A stretch of DNA of 64,000 nt from Modestobacter italicus (GTDB taxonomy: Bacteria > Actinomycetota > Actinomycetes > Mycobacteriales > Geodermatophilaceae), in assembly GCF_000306785.1 (NCBI RefSeq), contig NC_017955.1, forward strand, positions 2,108,001 to 2,172,000, read 5' to 3'. Under the pieces are notes generated by a model that had not been told where the DNA came from, ran no database searches, and saw only the letters and a list, made by a program, of their open reading frames with translations. The position numbers were made by a program, and so were the translations under genes. Of this stretch, positions 7,623 to 16,075 are shown piece after piece (the first letter of the stretch is position 1; each line of letters opens with the position of its first letter).

Positions 7623-8054
7623 TCAGCCGCCGACGGTCTGGCCACCCCACTCCTCGGGGTCGACGTCCCGCACCGTGCGCGTCAGCTCCCAGCGGTGCCC
7701 GGCGGGGTCCTCCAGCGTGCACTCGCGCTCGCCGTACTCCCGGTCCACCGGCTCCTGCAGCACGCGGGCTCCCCGAGCGCGGGCGCGGGCGCAGACGGCG
7801 TCCACGTCGGCCACCCGGATCTTGAGCTCGGAGGTCACCTGCCCGGCCACCGGTGGCCGCCGGTCCCCGCTCGCCTCGGCGACGATCACCGCGCCGTCGG
7901 CGCCGACGGCCAGCTGGGCGCGGTGCCCCTCGCCGATCCGCACCCGCTCGCGGAACCCGAACGCGTCGGTCAGCCAGGCGACGGCCGCCCGCACGTCCGG
8001 GTACGTCAGCACCGGGATGACGGTCGCCGAGGGCGCGGAGCGGTTGGTGGTCAT
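7623..8054 (-). CDS. VOC (glyoxalase/bleomycin resistance) family protein
   Basis: A 143-residue vicinal-oxygen-chelate fold protein. It shows the VIPVLTYPDVRAAVAWLTDAFGF opening of the PhnB-like and glyoxalase-like group, a middle VADVDAVCARARARGARVLQEP and a closing ECTLEDPAGHRWELT strand with the usual metal-site Glu/His neighbourhood. Members range from metal-dependent lyases and dioxygenases to resistance proteins, so no reaction can be assigned. It lies 52 bases upstream of the antiporter gene in the same direction and could share its transcript. Confidence 0.85.
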   Translation of the reverse strand: MTTNRSAPSATVIPVLTYPDVRAAVAWLTDAFGFRERVRIGEGHRAQLAVGADGAVIVAEASGDRRPPVAGQVTSELKIRVADVDAVCARARARGARVLQEPVDREYGERECTLEDPAGHRWELTRTVRDVDPEEWGGQTVGG

Positions 8055-8223
8055 CCCGGTGTCCTACACCCGCGACACGTCCCGAGGGGCATCGCGCACA
8101 GGAACGGCACAGCGGACGTCCGGTGCCGGGACAGCGCCGGACGGTTCCGTGGCACCTGCGCGACACCGCACGGCTCCGGCCCGGTCGTCGCCGGTCCACC
8201 TCACCGCCACCGTTGGGAAGCCG

Positions 8224-8820
8224 ATGTCACCGTTCCTCCTGCCCGCCGCCGACCTCGTCGCGATCAGCCTGCTGACGTTCGGGGTCTACTTCCCGCGCCA
8301 CCGCCGCCGCGACCTCGTCGTCGCCTACCTGGCGGTGAACGTCGGCGTGCTCGCCGTCGCCACGGTGCTGGCCGGCAGCACGGTCGGCGCGGGGCTCGGG
8401 CTGGGCCTGTTCGGGGTGCTGTCGATCATCCGGCTGCGCTCGACGGAGCTCGACCAGCACGAGGTGGCCTACTACTTCTCCGCGCTCGCGCTCGGCCTGC
8501 TCGGCGGGCTCGGCACAGGACCGGCCCTGCCGCTGGCGCTGATGGCGCTGGTCGTCGCGGTGCTCTACGTCGCCGGCCACCCGCGGCTGCTGCGCCGGTA
8601 CCGCCAGCACGGGATGCTCCTGGACCGCGCGTTCACCGACGAGACCGCGCTGACCGCCCACCTCGAGGGTGTGCTCGGCGCCCGGGTGCACCAGGTGACG
8701 GTGCAGCGGGTCGACCTGGTCAACGACACGACGCTGGTCGACGTCCGCTACCAGGCCGCGGACCGGCCGACCCCCGCCGTTCCGGCCGCTGACCCGCGCT
8801 TCGGCGCGGTGGTCCGGTGA
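8224..8820 (+). CDS. DUF4956 domain-containing membrane protein
   Basis: A 198-residue protein with three or four hydrophobic helices (LVAISLLTFGVYF, LVVAYLAVNVGVLAVATVLAG, LGLGLFGVLSIIRLR, VAYYFSALALGLLGGL), then a soluble C-terminal domain. The GVLSIIRLRSTEL segment after the third helix is typical of DUF4956. The ATG at 8224 follows a GGGAAG. The gene is coupled (GTGA) to a VTC-domain protein and then to a beta-helix lipoprotein. This three-gene set recurs widely in bacteria, often with CotH, and has been linked to surface polymer or polyphosphate biology; its exact role is unknown. Confidence 0.87.
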   Translation: MSPFLLPAADLVAISLLTFGVYFPRHRRRDLVVAYLAVNVGVLAVATVLAGSTVGAGLGLGLFGVLSIIRLRSTELDQHEVAYYFSALALGLLGGLGTGPALPLALMALVVAVLYVAGHPRLLRRYRQHGMLLDRAFTDETALTAHLEGVLGARVHQVTVQRVDLVNDTTLVDVRYQAADRPTPAVPAADPRFGAVVR

Positions 8821-9611
8821 CGGCGCTGCGCACCGCCGCGGACCTCAAGCCGATCGGGTTGGCCGAGCTGGTCGAGCGGGCGGCGCTGCAGACCCGCGTC
8901 GACCGCAAGTACCTGGTCCCGCACGGCACCGCCGAGGAGGTCCTGGCCGGCCTCGGCGGCGCGGCACGGGTGCTGGAGATCGGCGGGCAGCGGGACTCCG
9001 GCTACGGGTCGCTGTACTTCGACACCCCCGAGCTGACCAGCTACCACCTCGCCGCCCGGGGCCGGCGGCGGCGCTTCAAGGTGCGCCGCCGCAGCTACCT
9101 CGACACCGGCCAGGCCTACCTCGAGGTCAAGACCCGCGGCAGCCGCGGCAGCACGGTGAAGGAGCGGACGCCGGACGAGGACAGCGCCGCCCCCGGCCTG
9201 GACCCCGAGCGCCGCCGGTTCGTCGACGACGTCCTCGGCCGGTCCGGGATCGACGCCGTCGCCGGGCGGCTGCAGCCGGTGCTCGGCACCCGGTACCAGC
9301 GCACCACGCTCTTCCTCCCCGCCTCCGCCAGCCGGCTCACCGTCGACACCGACCTGACCTGGGTCGTGCCCGGTGGGCCGGTGCTGGACCTCGCCGGCAC
9401 GGCGGTCGTCGAGACCAAGTCCAGCTCCACCCCGTCCGCCGCCGACCGGTGGCTCTGGCGGCACGGCCACCGCCCCTCCCGGGTGTCCAAGTACGGCACC
9501 GGGCTGGCCGCCCTGCACCAGCACCTCCCGGCCAACCGGTGGCACCCGGTGCTGAGCCGGCACTTCGACCTCCACCCCACCGACACCACCCAGGAGCGCA
9601 CCGCCTCATGA
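8817..9611 (+). CDS. Polyphosphate polymerase (VTC) domain protein
   Basis: A 264-residue protein with the VTC catalytic-type tunnel fold. Visible motifs are TRVDRKYLVP (residues about 24-33), GSLYFDTPEL, RRRFKVRRRSYLDTGQAYLEVKTRG and LAGTAVVETKSS. The alternating basic residues resemble the polyphosphate/ATP-binding surface of yeast Vtc4. It starts at a GTG overlapping the DUF4956 stop, and its own stop overlaps the lipoprotein start, so the three genes form a tight operon. Polyphosphate or phosphate-polymer synthesis on the inner membrane face is a family-based suggestion. Confidence 0.87.
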   Translation: MTALRTAADLKPIGLAELVERAALQTRVDRKYLVPHGTAEEVLAGLGGAARVLEIGGQRDSGYGSLYFDTPELTSYHLAARGRRRRFKVRRRSYLDTGQAYLEVKTRGSRGSTVKERTPDEDSAAPGLDPERRRFVDDVLGRSGIDAVAGRLQPVLGTRYQRTTLFLPASASRLTVDTDLTWVVPGGPVLDLAGTAVVETKSSSTPSAADRWLWRHGHRPSRVSKYGTGLAALHQHLPANRWHPVLSRHFDLHPTDTTQERTAS

Positions 9612-11365
9612 AGCTCACCAAGCTCCGGCACGGCCTCTCTGCCGTCGCCCTCGCCGCCGTCCTCGCCGGGTGCTCGGCGTCGGGCAGCACCGGCACCAGC
9701 ACGGCCGCCGCGGACAGCTCGGCCGTCGTCTCCGACGCCGTCGCCAGCAGTGTCGGCACCACCGTCACCGACGCGCTGGCGGCGAACGCGGCCGCCACCG
9801 ACGACCCGGACGCCGCGGCCTACGACGCCGCGGACGCGGTCGCGGTCGACCTGTCCGCCGACTCCACCGACGCCGCGGGTGTCACCCTCGCCGACGGCAC
9901 GGTCACCATCGGCGCGGCCGGGAACTACGTGCTCAGCGGCACGCTGGCCGGCCAGGTCGTCGTCGACACCGACGGCGCGGTGACCCTCGTCCTGGACGGC
10001 GCCGACATCACCTCCGGCACCACCGCGGCGCTCGCGGTGATGCGCGCGGAGTCTGCGGTGGTCGTGCTGGCCGACGGGTCGAGCAACTCCCTCGCCGACG
10101 CCGCGCAGTACGCCGCCGCCGACGAGGAGCCCAACGCCGCGCTGTACAGCGCCGCCGACCTGACGATCACCGGCACCGGCGCGCTGACCGTCACCGGCAA
10201 CGCGAACGACGGCATCGCCGGCAAGGACGCCCTGGTCGTCCAGTCCGGCACGATCACCGTCGACGCGGTGGACGACGGCATCCGCGGCAAGGACCTGCTC
10301 GTCGTCCGGGACGGCACCCTCACCGTCACCGCCGGCGGCGACGGGCTCAAGGCCGACGACGCCGAGGACGCGGCGGCAGGCTACGTGTACCTGGCCGGCG
10401 GCACGGTCACCGTCACCGCCGGTGGCGACGGCGTCCAGGCGGTCACCGACGTGCTCGTCGGCGGTGGCACGCTCGACGTCACCGCGGGCGGCGGCAGCGC
10501 GCAGACCGTGGCCGACGACGCCTCCGCCAAGGGCCTGAAGGGCGACGTCAGCGTGGTGGTCGGTGGCGGCACGGTCGACGTGGACGCCGCCGACGACGCC
10601 GTGGGCAGCGACGGCGCGGTGCGCATCACCGACGGCACGCTGACCCTGGCCAGCGGCGACGACGGCGTGCACGCCGACACCGACCTCACCATCGCCGGCG
10701 GCACCCTCACCGTCACCGGCTCCTACGAGGGCCTGGAGAGCGCGGCGGTGACCGTCGCCGGTGGGGACGTCGACGTCACCGCCTCCGACGACGGCGTCAA
10801 CGTGTCCGACGGGACGACGAGCTCCGGCGCCATGCAGGGCGGCGGCGAGGGCGCGCAGGACGTGCTGCTGACCATCAGCGGCGGCACGCTGACCGTCGAC
10901 TCCGGGGGCGACGGGCTGGACTCCAACGGGTCGGCCACGATGACCGGCGGCACCGTCACGGTGAGCGGACCGACCGACGCCGGCAACGGCGCGCTCGACG
11001 TGAACGGCACCTTCGTGGTCTCCGGCGGGACGCTGCTGGCCACCGGCAGCTCCGGGATGCTCGTCTCCCCGGACAGCTCCTCGACGCAGGGCTGGGTCTC
11101 CGCCGTCCTGACCTCGACGGCTGCGGCCGGCGACACCGTGCAGCTCGTCGCCGCCGACGGCACCGTCGTCGGCTCCACCGTGGTGACCAAGGACGCGCAG
11201 GCGGTCGTGTTCTCCTCCGCCGACGTCACCGCGGGGGAGACCTACACGGTGACCGTCGACGGCGCCGACGCCGGCACCGCCACCGCGGGCGAGGCGGCGG
11301 CCGGCTCGGGCATGGGCGGCATGGGTGGCGGGCCGATGGGCGGCGGACGCCCCGGCGACAACTGA
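9608..11365 (+). CDS. Carbohydrate-binding-like beta-helix lipoprotein (DUF4353 type)
   Basis: A 585-residue exported lipoprotein. Residues 1-22 form a signal peptide ending in the lipobox LAGC. Most of the mature protein is a series of short beta-helix-like turns with recurring GGTLTVTAGGDG, DDGVH and DGLDS segments, typical of DUF4353 proteins often labelled carbohydrate-binding. A Gly/Met-rich tail (GMGGMGGGPMGG) follows. The ATG overlaps the VTC gene stop (ATGA). The Asp-rich loops could bind calcium or an anionic polymer. It is the outermost component of the DUF4956-VTC operon and is followed by a strong hairpin at 11402-11441. Confidence 0.82.
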   Translation: MKLTKLRHGLSAVALAAVLAGCSASGSTGTSTAAADSSAVVSDAVASSVGTTVTDALAANAAATDDPDAAAYDAADAVAVDLSADSTDAAGVTLADGTVTIGAAGNYVLSGTLAGQVVVDTDGAVTLVLDGADITSGTTAALAVMRAESAVVVLADGSSNSLADAAQYAAADEEPNAALYSAADLTITGTGALTVTGNANDGIAGKDALVVQSGTITVDAVDDGIRGKDLLVVRDGTLTVTAGGDGLKADDAEDAAAGYVYLAGGTVTVTAGGDGVQAVTDVLVGGGTLDVTAGGGSAQTVADDASAKGLKGDVSVVVGGGTVDVDAADDAVGSDGAVRITDGTLTLASGDDGVHADTDLTIAGGTLTVTGSYEGLESAAVTVAGGDVDVTASDDGVNVSDGTTSSGAMQGGGEGAQDVLLTISGGTLTVDSGGDGLDSNGSATMTGGTVTVSGPTDAGNGALDVNGTFVVSGGTLLATGSSGMLVSPDSSSTQGWVSAVLTSTAAAGDTVQLVAADGTVVGSTVVTKDAQAVVFSSADVTAGETYTVTVDGADAGTATAGEAAAGSGMGGMGGGPMGGGRPGDN

Positions 11366-11401
11366 GCCACCCCGCGACCGCACCGCTGGTGGTCCTCCGG
11401 T

Positions 11402-11441
11402 GGCTCGTGCTCTGCTCACCGTGGTGAGCAGAGCACGAGCC
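11402..11441. terminator. 19-bp perfect hairpin after the VTC operon
   Basis: Two perfectly complementary 19-base arms (GGCTCGTGCTCTGCTCACC and its complement) are separated by two bases. The hairpin lies 36 bases after the lipoprotein stop and 18 bases before the next start codon. It is very likely a transcription terminator of the GC-rich, U-poor actinobacterial type, though a regulatory dyad for the following gene is possible. Confidence 0.65.
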
Positions 11442-11458
11442 GCACCCGGGGAGACCGC

Positions 11459-11809
11459 ATGCGCCCGATCCGCGTCCTGACCAACCTCGGCGTCCCCGAC
11501 GTCGAGGAGGCGAAGGGCTTCTACACCGGCTTCCTCGGGCTGAGCACCGAGGAGTTCTCGCTGGGCTGGGTCGCCCGGTTCACCTCACCCGACACCGGGG
11601 CGAGCGTCCAGCTGGTCACCCGGGACGCGACGGCGCCGGAGGACTCGGCCATGTCGGTGCAGACCGACGACGTCGACGCCGCCTACGCCGAGGCCCAGCA
11701 GCTCGGGTACGAGATCGTGCACCCGCTGACGACCGAGGCGTGGGGCGTGCGGTTCTTCGTCCGCGCCCCCGACGGAACGGTGGTCAACATCGCCGGGCAC
11801 GCCGGCTGA
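11459..11809 (+). CDS. VOC family protein (glyoxalase fold)
   Basis: A 116-residue single-domain VOC protein. The sequence runs RVLTNLGVPDVEEAKGFYTGFLGL, SLGWVARFTSPDTGASVQLV, DDVDAAYAEAQQLGYEIVHPL and WGVRFFVRAPDGTVVNI, the four-strand pattern of the fold. The ATG has GGGGAG seven bases upstream. It stands alone after a strong hairpin and converges on the Gfo/Idh gene with only three bases between stops. Function beyond the fold cannot be stated. Confidence 0.87.
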   Translation: MRPIRVLTNLGVPDVEEAKGFYTGFLGLSTEEFSLGWVARFTSPDTGASVQLVTRDATAPEDSAMSVQTDDVDAAYAEAQQLGYEIVHPLTTEAWGVRFFVRAPDGTVVNIAGHAG

Positions 11810-11812
11810 GGG

Positions 11813-12883
11813 TCAGCGCTCGTCGTTGGGGTAGACGACGCCGAGCTGCGCGCGGACGCCGTCGAGCAGCCGCATGGTGGCCAGCGAGTGCTCCAGCGGC
11901 ATGACCGGGCTCTCGGTGAGCCCCTGCTGCAGGCAGCGGGTGACCTCGCGCAGCTCGTGCACGTAGCCGGAGCCGACCAGCTCGAACTCCTCGGTGCGCA
12001 CCTCGCCCTTGCTCACCTCGACGTCCAGCCGGGTCGGCCGGTAGACGGCGTCCGGCCCCTGCGCCCGGACCCAGCCCTCGCTGCCGGCGACGATCACGGT
12101 GTTCGGCGACCGGGCCAGCAGCGAGGTGGTGATCTGGGCCTGCGCGCCGGAGGCGTAGATCAAGGTCAGCGCATTCTGCGCGTCGACGCCCTCGGCGTTC
12201 AGCGTGCCCAGCGCCGTCACTGCCTCGGGCAGCCCGAGGGTGCCCCAGGCCCACAGCAGCGGGTACACGGCGAGGTCGAGCAGGGCGCCGCCACCGTCGG
12301 CCCGGCCCCACAGCCGGCTGGCCGGGTCCTGCCGGGCGCGGAAGCCGATCTCGGCGCCGACCCACTGCACGGTGCCGATCTCCCCGGACGTGGCGATCTC
12401 CAGGGCGCGCTGGAAGGAGGGCAGGAACCGGGTCCAGACCGCCTCCATCAGGAACACGTCGTGCTCGCGGGCCAGGTCGACGAGCTGCTGCGTCTCCCGG
12501 GCGTTGATGGTCAGCGGCTTCTCGCAGAGCACCGCCTTGCCGGCCCGCAGCGCCGCGGCCACCACCTCGGCGTGCTGGGCGTGCGGCGTGGCGACGTAGA
12601 CCGCCTCGACGTCGGGGTCGGCGAACAGCGCCTGGTAGCCCAGCCGCTCGTCGGTGTCGGAGTACGAGGTGGCGAAACCGAACCGCTCGGCGAACTCCGC
12701 GGCCCGGTCGGCCCGCCGGGAGCTGACCGCGTGCAGCACCGCGTCGGGCAGCAGCGCCAGGTCGGCGGTCACCGTGGCGGCGATGGCGCCGGTGGCCACC
12801 ACGCCCCACCGGACGGGCCGCCCGGTCGCGGTCAGCGGGTCGGCGTCGAGGAGCTCGGGGCGGGCGATGAACGGCGAGGTCAC
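11813..12883 (-). CDS. Gfo/Idh/MocA family oxidoreductase
   Basis: A 356-residue NAD(P)-dependent sugar or inositol dehydrogenase-like protein. The N-terminal Rossmann region reads RWGVVATGAIAATVTADL, followed by SRRADRAAEFAERFG and the family signature VLCEKPLTINARETQQLVDLA, whose EKP lysine is catalytic. YVATPHAQHAEVV precedes it. The GTG at 12883 is preferred over an upstream in-frame ATG at 12910. It is a single gene, divergent from the broken DUF4287 fragment. Substrate is unknown. Confidence 0.85.
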   Translation of the reverse strand: MTSPFIARPELLDADPLTATGRPVRWGVVATGAIAATVTADLALLPDAVLHAVSSRRADRAAEFAERFGFATSYSDTDERLGYQALFADPDVEAVYVATPHAQHAEVVAAALRAGKAVLCEKPLTINARETQQLVDLAREHDVFLMEAVWTRFLPSFQRALEIATSGEIGTVQWVGAEIGFRARQDPASRLWGRADGGGALLDLAVYPLLWAWGTLGLPEAVTALGTLNAEGVDAQNALTLIYASGAQAQITTSLLARSPNTVIVAGSEGWVRAQGPDAVYRPTRLDVEVSKGEVRTEEFELVGSGYVHELREVTRCLQQGLTESPVMPLEHSLATMRLLDGVRAQLGVVYPNDER

Positions 12884-12925
12884 GTGCCCCACGTTATGGG
12901 AGCCGGGCATGGCAGCATCCGCCGC

Positions 12926-13014
12926 GTGACCGACGCACCCAAGGGCCCGGCCAGCTACTTCCCGTCCATCGAGGCGAAGTACGGCCGCCCGATCGCCGAG
13001 TGGCAGGACCTCCC
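12926..13014 (+). pseudogene. DUF4287 gene remnant, N-terminal fragment only
   Basis: A GTG start is followed by about 30 codons, VTDAPKGPASYFPSIEAKYG and then RPIAEWQDL, which match the highly conserved beginning of actinobacterial DUF4287 proteins. The similarity then stops, and the frame continues as PPKARSRRWG with no family resemblance, running into the 3' end of the opposite-strand FAD monooxygenase gene at 13045. The missing part (usually a further 40 or more residues) is not seen in this window. The breakpoint at about 13,010-13,020 marks a rearrangement and probably the left edge of the catabolic island. Confidence 0.7.
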
Positions 13015-13044
13015 GCCAAAGGCGCGCTCTCGGCGGTGGGGCCG

Positions 13045-14673
13045 TCAGTTCGGGACGGCGGTGGCGAGGGCGGCGCCGGTGACCTGGGCGAGCAGCGCCT
13101 CGGCGTCCTCGACGTGCTCACCACGCCAGGCCACGTGCTGGTCGGGGCGGACGAGCACCAGGTCGGCGCCGCACAGCTCGCGCAGCCGGGGGTGCGCGCT
13201 GAGGTCGACGACCTGCAGCGGTACGTCGGCGCGGGCCGCGGCCTCGGCCAGCGGCCGGGGGTCGGCGTCCGGGCCGAGCTGCAGCACGGTGAACTCCTCG
13301 CCCAGCAGGTCGTAGACCGAGCGGCCGTCGGGCAGCCAGGTGTGCGGCAGCCGCGCCCCGGGGTGCGCCGAGGGGGTGTAGGTGGTCACCATCGGCTCCG
13401 GCCGCGGCCCGCCCGACGGGACGACGAGCGGCGAGTCCGGGTAGTCGTAGCCCAGCACCAGGCCGAGGCTGTGGAACTCCGGGTCCTTGACCACCAGCGC
13501 GGCGGCGACGGCGGATCGCAGCTCCACGCCGCGCCGCCCGTCGTCGTCCAGGTCCCCGGCGGCGAAGGACGGCGCGAGGAACGCCTCCTGGGCGCCGGCG
13601 GCGGCGATGGTGCGCTCGGCGACCGGCCGCCGCTCCGCCTCGTAGCTGTCCAGCAGCGCCTCGGGGGCCCAGCCCCGCAGCACGGCGGCGAGCTTCCAGC
13701 CCAGGTTGACCGCGTCGCCGACGCAGGTGTTGAACCCGTGCCCGCCCCATGGCGGGTTCAGGTGCGCGGCGTCGCCGACCAGCAGCACCCGCTGGCCGCG
13801 GTACCGGTCCACGAGCAGCATCCGGGCCGACCACGGGTCGGTGGCCAGCACGTCGACGTCGATGTCGGCACCGGCCAGGGCGCGCACCAGCGCCACCGGG
13901 TCGACGTCCCCGGCGGTGGCGTCGACGCCCTGGACGATCGCCCACCAGGTGCCGTCGAGGTCCAGCCGGCCCATCAGCCCGCCGCGCTCGGCGCCGATGA
14001 CCCAGTAGTGCACGCCGAGCGCGCACAGCTCCCGGGTCTCCAGGTCCGCGGACCGGAAGGTGACGCTCAGGTTCGGCAGGCTGCCCGAGGAACCCTCGTA
14101 GCGCGCACCGACGGCGCGCCGGCTCACCCCGGAGCTGCCGTCGGAGCCGAGCAGCCAGTCGGCCAGCACCTCGTGCCGTTCGCCGTCCGGACCCTCCAGC
14201 ACGGCCTGCGCGGCGTCCGGGCCGTCGGTGACCTGCACCGCCCGCCAGCCGACCAGGGTGGTGACCGTGGGCAACTCGGCGACGGCGTCCCGGAGCACCT
14301 GCTCGACCAGCGGCTGCGGGGCCTGCTGGCCGGCCTCGGCGTACAGCTCGCGCGGCGACGTCGTCAGCCCGAAGGCCTCCGGGAACCGGGTGATCTCGTG
14401 GCCGAACAGCCCGGTGCAGAAGACGACGTCCTGCGCGTGCGCGACCGGCAGCGGCGCCGCAGTGCGCAGCCGGTCGGCAAGCCCCCAGCGGCGCAGGTGC
14501 TCCATGGTGCGCACGCTGGTCGTCTTGGCGCGCGGGCGCAGCGGGTCGAGCGTGGTGCGCGGCTCGACGACGAGCACGTCGATGCCGCGGCGGCCGAGCT
14601 CGATCGCGGCGGCCAGGCCGCTGGGCCCACCGCCGACGATCAGCACCGGCACGGAGGCAGGCACGGCGGTCAT
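13045..14673 (-). CDS. FAD-dependent aromatic monooxygenase (PheA/TfdB-like)
   Basis: A 542-residue flavoprotein hydroxylase. It has the FAD dinucleotide motif VLIVGGGPSGLAAAIELG (residues about 10-27), the DG-like region GSDGSSGVSRRAVGA, and the ribityl-binding GDAAHLNPPWGGHGFNTCVG near residue 293, then a C-terminal thioredoxin-like domain as in phenol hydroxylases. Such enzymes use NAD(P)H and O2 to hydroxylate phenolic rings. The ATG at 14673 has AGGAG seven bases upstream. A TGCC-N7-GGCA operator lies 117 bases upstream, so it probably belongs to the IclR regulon. Oxidation of a flavonoid-derived phenol (phloroglucinol type) is inferred. Confidence 0.83.
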   Translation of the reverse strand: MTAVPASVPVLIVGGGPSGLAAAIELGRRGIDVLVVEPRTTLDPLRPRAKTTSVRTMEHLRRWGLADRLRTAAPLPVAHAQDVVFCTGLFGHEITRFPEAFGLTTSPRELYAEAGQQAPQPLVEQVLRDAVAELPTVTTLVGWRAVQVTDGPDAAQAVLEGPDGERHEVLADWLLGSDGSSGVSRRAVGARYEGSSGSLPNLSVTFRSADLETRELCALGVHYWVIGAERGGLMGRLDLDGTWWAIVQGVDATAGDVDPVALVRALAGADIDVDVLATDPWSARMLLVDRYRGQRVLLVGDAAHLNPPWGGHGFNTCVGDAVNLGWKLAAVLRGWAPEALLDSYEAERRPVAERTIAAAGAQEAFLAPSFAAGDLDDDGRRGVELRSAVAAALVVKDPEFHSLGLVLGYDYPDSPLVVPSGGPRPEPMVTTYTPSAHPGARLPHTWLPDGRSVYDLLGEEFTVLQLGPDADPRPLAEAAARADVPLQVVDLSAHPRLRELCGADLVLVRPDQHVAWRGEHVEDAEALLAQVTGAALATAVPN

Positions 14674-14789
14674 CGGGTCTCCTGTCCTGAGCTGCGGTGC
14701 CCAGTGGGCTGAGAGGGGGAGGCGTCGGGCGTCCGGGCCGGCGACGCCGGTCCAGCATCGGTGGCGGGCGTCACGTCGCCGTAGCCCGA

Positions 14790-14804
14790 TGCCATTGACC
14801 GGCA
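14790..14804 (+). promoter_or_regulatory. IclR-regulon operator copy 1
   Basis: TGCCATTGACCGGCA, an inverted repeat TGCC-N7-GGCA, lies between the DUF3500 stop and the FAD monooxygenase start. Four related copies occur at 18544, 25779, 26655 and 40889, one of them beside the IclR gene itself. The alignment consensus is CCATT(G/C)(A/G)NCGGCA. Confidence 0.6.
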
Positions 14805-14827
14805 GGGCGAGACGGGCCCGTCCGGGA

Positions 14828-16075
14828 TCAGGTCCGGCCGGCCTGCCACTGCCGGACCCAGGCCCGGCCGTAGTCGTTGCCGTGCGGGGTGCGCAGCACG
14901 GTGTGCACGTGGAAGGGCTGCGGGGTGTCGTAGTCGAGGAAGACGCCGCAGTGGTGGTCCAGCTCGGCGATGAGCACCGGGGACTGGACGCGGTAGTAGA
15001 AGACGTCGCCGGGCTGCCAGCCGCCGATCCAGCAGAACCAGGTCTCGTCCAGGTGCGCGGCGACCTCCCGAAGCCGGGCCCGGCGGGGCCCCTCGGGCAG
15101 CGGCCGCACGAAGGCCTCCGCAATGGCCAGCGCCGTTCGCTGCGCGGCCTCTGGCAGGTCGGCGACCCGGACGCCCTCCAGCGGGATGACCCGGTTGTCC
15201 TGGAATGCGCCGGCCAGGTGCCGCTCGTCGCCGGGGTGCACCCGGCCGGCGGGCATGGCCGGGTCCACCATCTGCGCGTACACGGTGGCCTCGGCGCGTT
15301 GCTCGTCGGTGAGGGCGGCCATCAGGTCGGTGCCCAGGGTGATCCGGTCGGCGAAGACGTCGCGCAGCCCGGCGCGGGGGCCGGCGTCGATCTCGTCGGG
15401 CTCGGCGCCGAGGAAGACCGGGGACACGCTCATCCGGCCCTCGACGACCAGGCAGTTGACCGCAGCGTGGTGTCCGAACAGCTGCCAGCCCCAGGGGGCG
15501 CGCTCGTCGGGGGTGCCGTAGACAGCGATGTTGTAGGACCACTCGTTGAGGACCGACTCGAGGTCGACGACCTCACCGAGGAAGCCGTTGATCTGCATCA
15601 TCGCGGTGACCAGCCGGGAGCCCTCCGGCGACAGCGACGCCCCGACCAGGGCGAGCGCCTTGTCCCGGACCTCCTGCGGCTGCAGTTCCAACCGCAGCCC
15701 GGTGTCGAACTGCATGAACTCCGGGTTGGCCCAGGTCTGCCACTCCGGCGCGTCGACCGGGAAGCAGGCGCGGGCGCGGTCCTCCGGGGTCAGCGCGGCC
15801 AGGAGGTCCTCCGCCGCCGCGACCATCTCGGCCACCGGCGCCTCCTCGCCGGGCTCGGCCGGGGTGAGCGGGTACAGGTCCTCGCGCAGCACGCCGTCGG
15901 AGGTGACCCCGCGGAACTCGGACAGGTACAGCGAAGTCCAGCCCTCGACCAGCCCGCCGGTGAAGGTGCCGGGGGTGCGGGCGTGCTCCCGGTACGCGTA
16001 GGGGTCCATGCCGCGGACCTCGGCCAGCCGGGGGTGGTCGTGCGAGAAGAGGTACTGCCGGAACTCACCGCTCAT
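14828..16075 (-). CDS. DUF3500 domain-containing protein
   Basis: A 415-residue protein matching DUF3500. Typical segments are DVRLEL-like GLRLELQPQEVRDKALALVGAS, NEWSYNIAVYGTP, GWQLFGHHAAVNCLVV, SPVFLGAEP and the C-terminal FCWIGGW...FYYRVQSPVLIAELDHH. The conserved His pairs (GHH and DHH) and the HVHTVLRTPHGNDYG end suggest a metal site, but no function is established for the family. The ATG at 16075 overlaps the upstream FAH gene by 11 bases. It probably works in the same pathway as the FAH enzyme and BD-FAE esterase. Confidence 0.82.
   Translation of the reverse strand: MSGEFRQYLFSHDHPRLAEVRGMDPYAYREHARTPGTFTGGLVEGWTSLYLSEFRGVTSDGVLREDLYPLTPAEPGEEAPVAEMVAAAEDLLAALTPEDRARACFPVDAPEWQTWANPEFMQFDTGLRLELQPQEVRDKALALVGASLSPEGSRLVTAMMQINGFLGEVVDLESVLNEWSYNIAVYGTPDERAPWGWQLFGHHAAVNCLVVEGRMSVSPVFLGAEPDEIDAGPRAGLRDVFADRITLGTDLMAALTDEQRAEATVYAQMVDPAMPAGRVHPGDERHLAGAFQDNRVIPLEGVRVADLPEAAQRTALAIAEAFVRPLPEGPRRARLREVAAHLDETWFCWIGGWQPGDVFYYRVQSPVLIAELDHHCGVFLDYDTPQPFHVHTVLRTPHGNDYGRAWVRQWQAGRT

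Noticed and set aside
13015-13044. Possible attachment site at the DUF4287 breakpoint
   Set aside because: No tRNA, integrase or matching direct repeat could be found in the window, so only a rearrangement is claimed.
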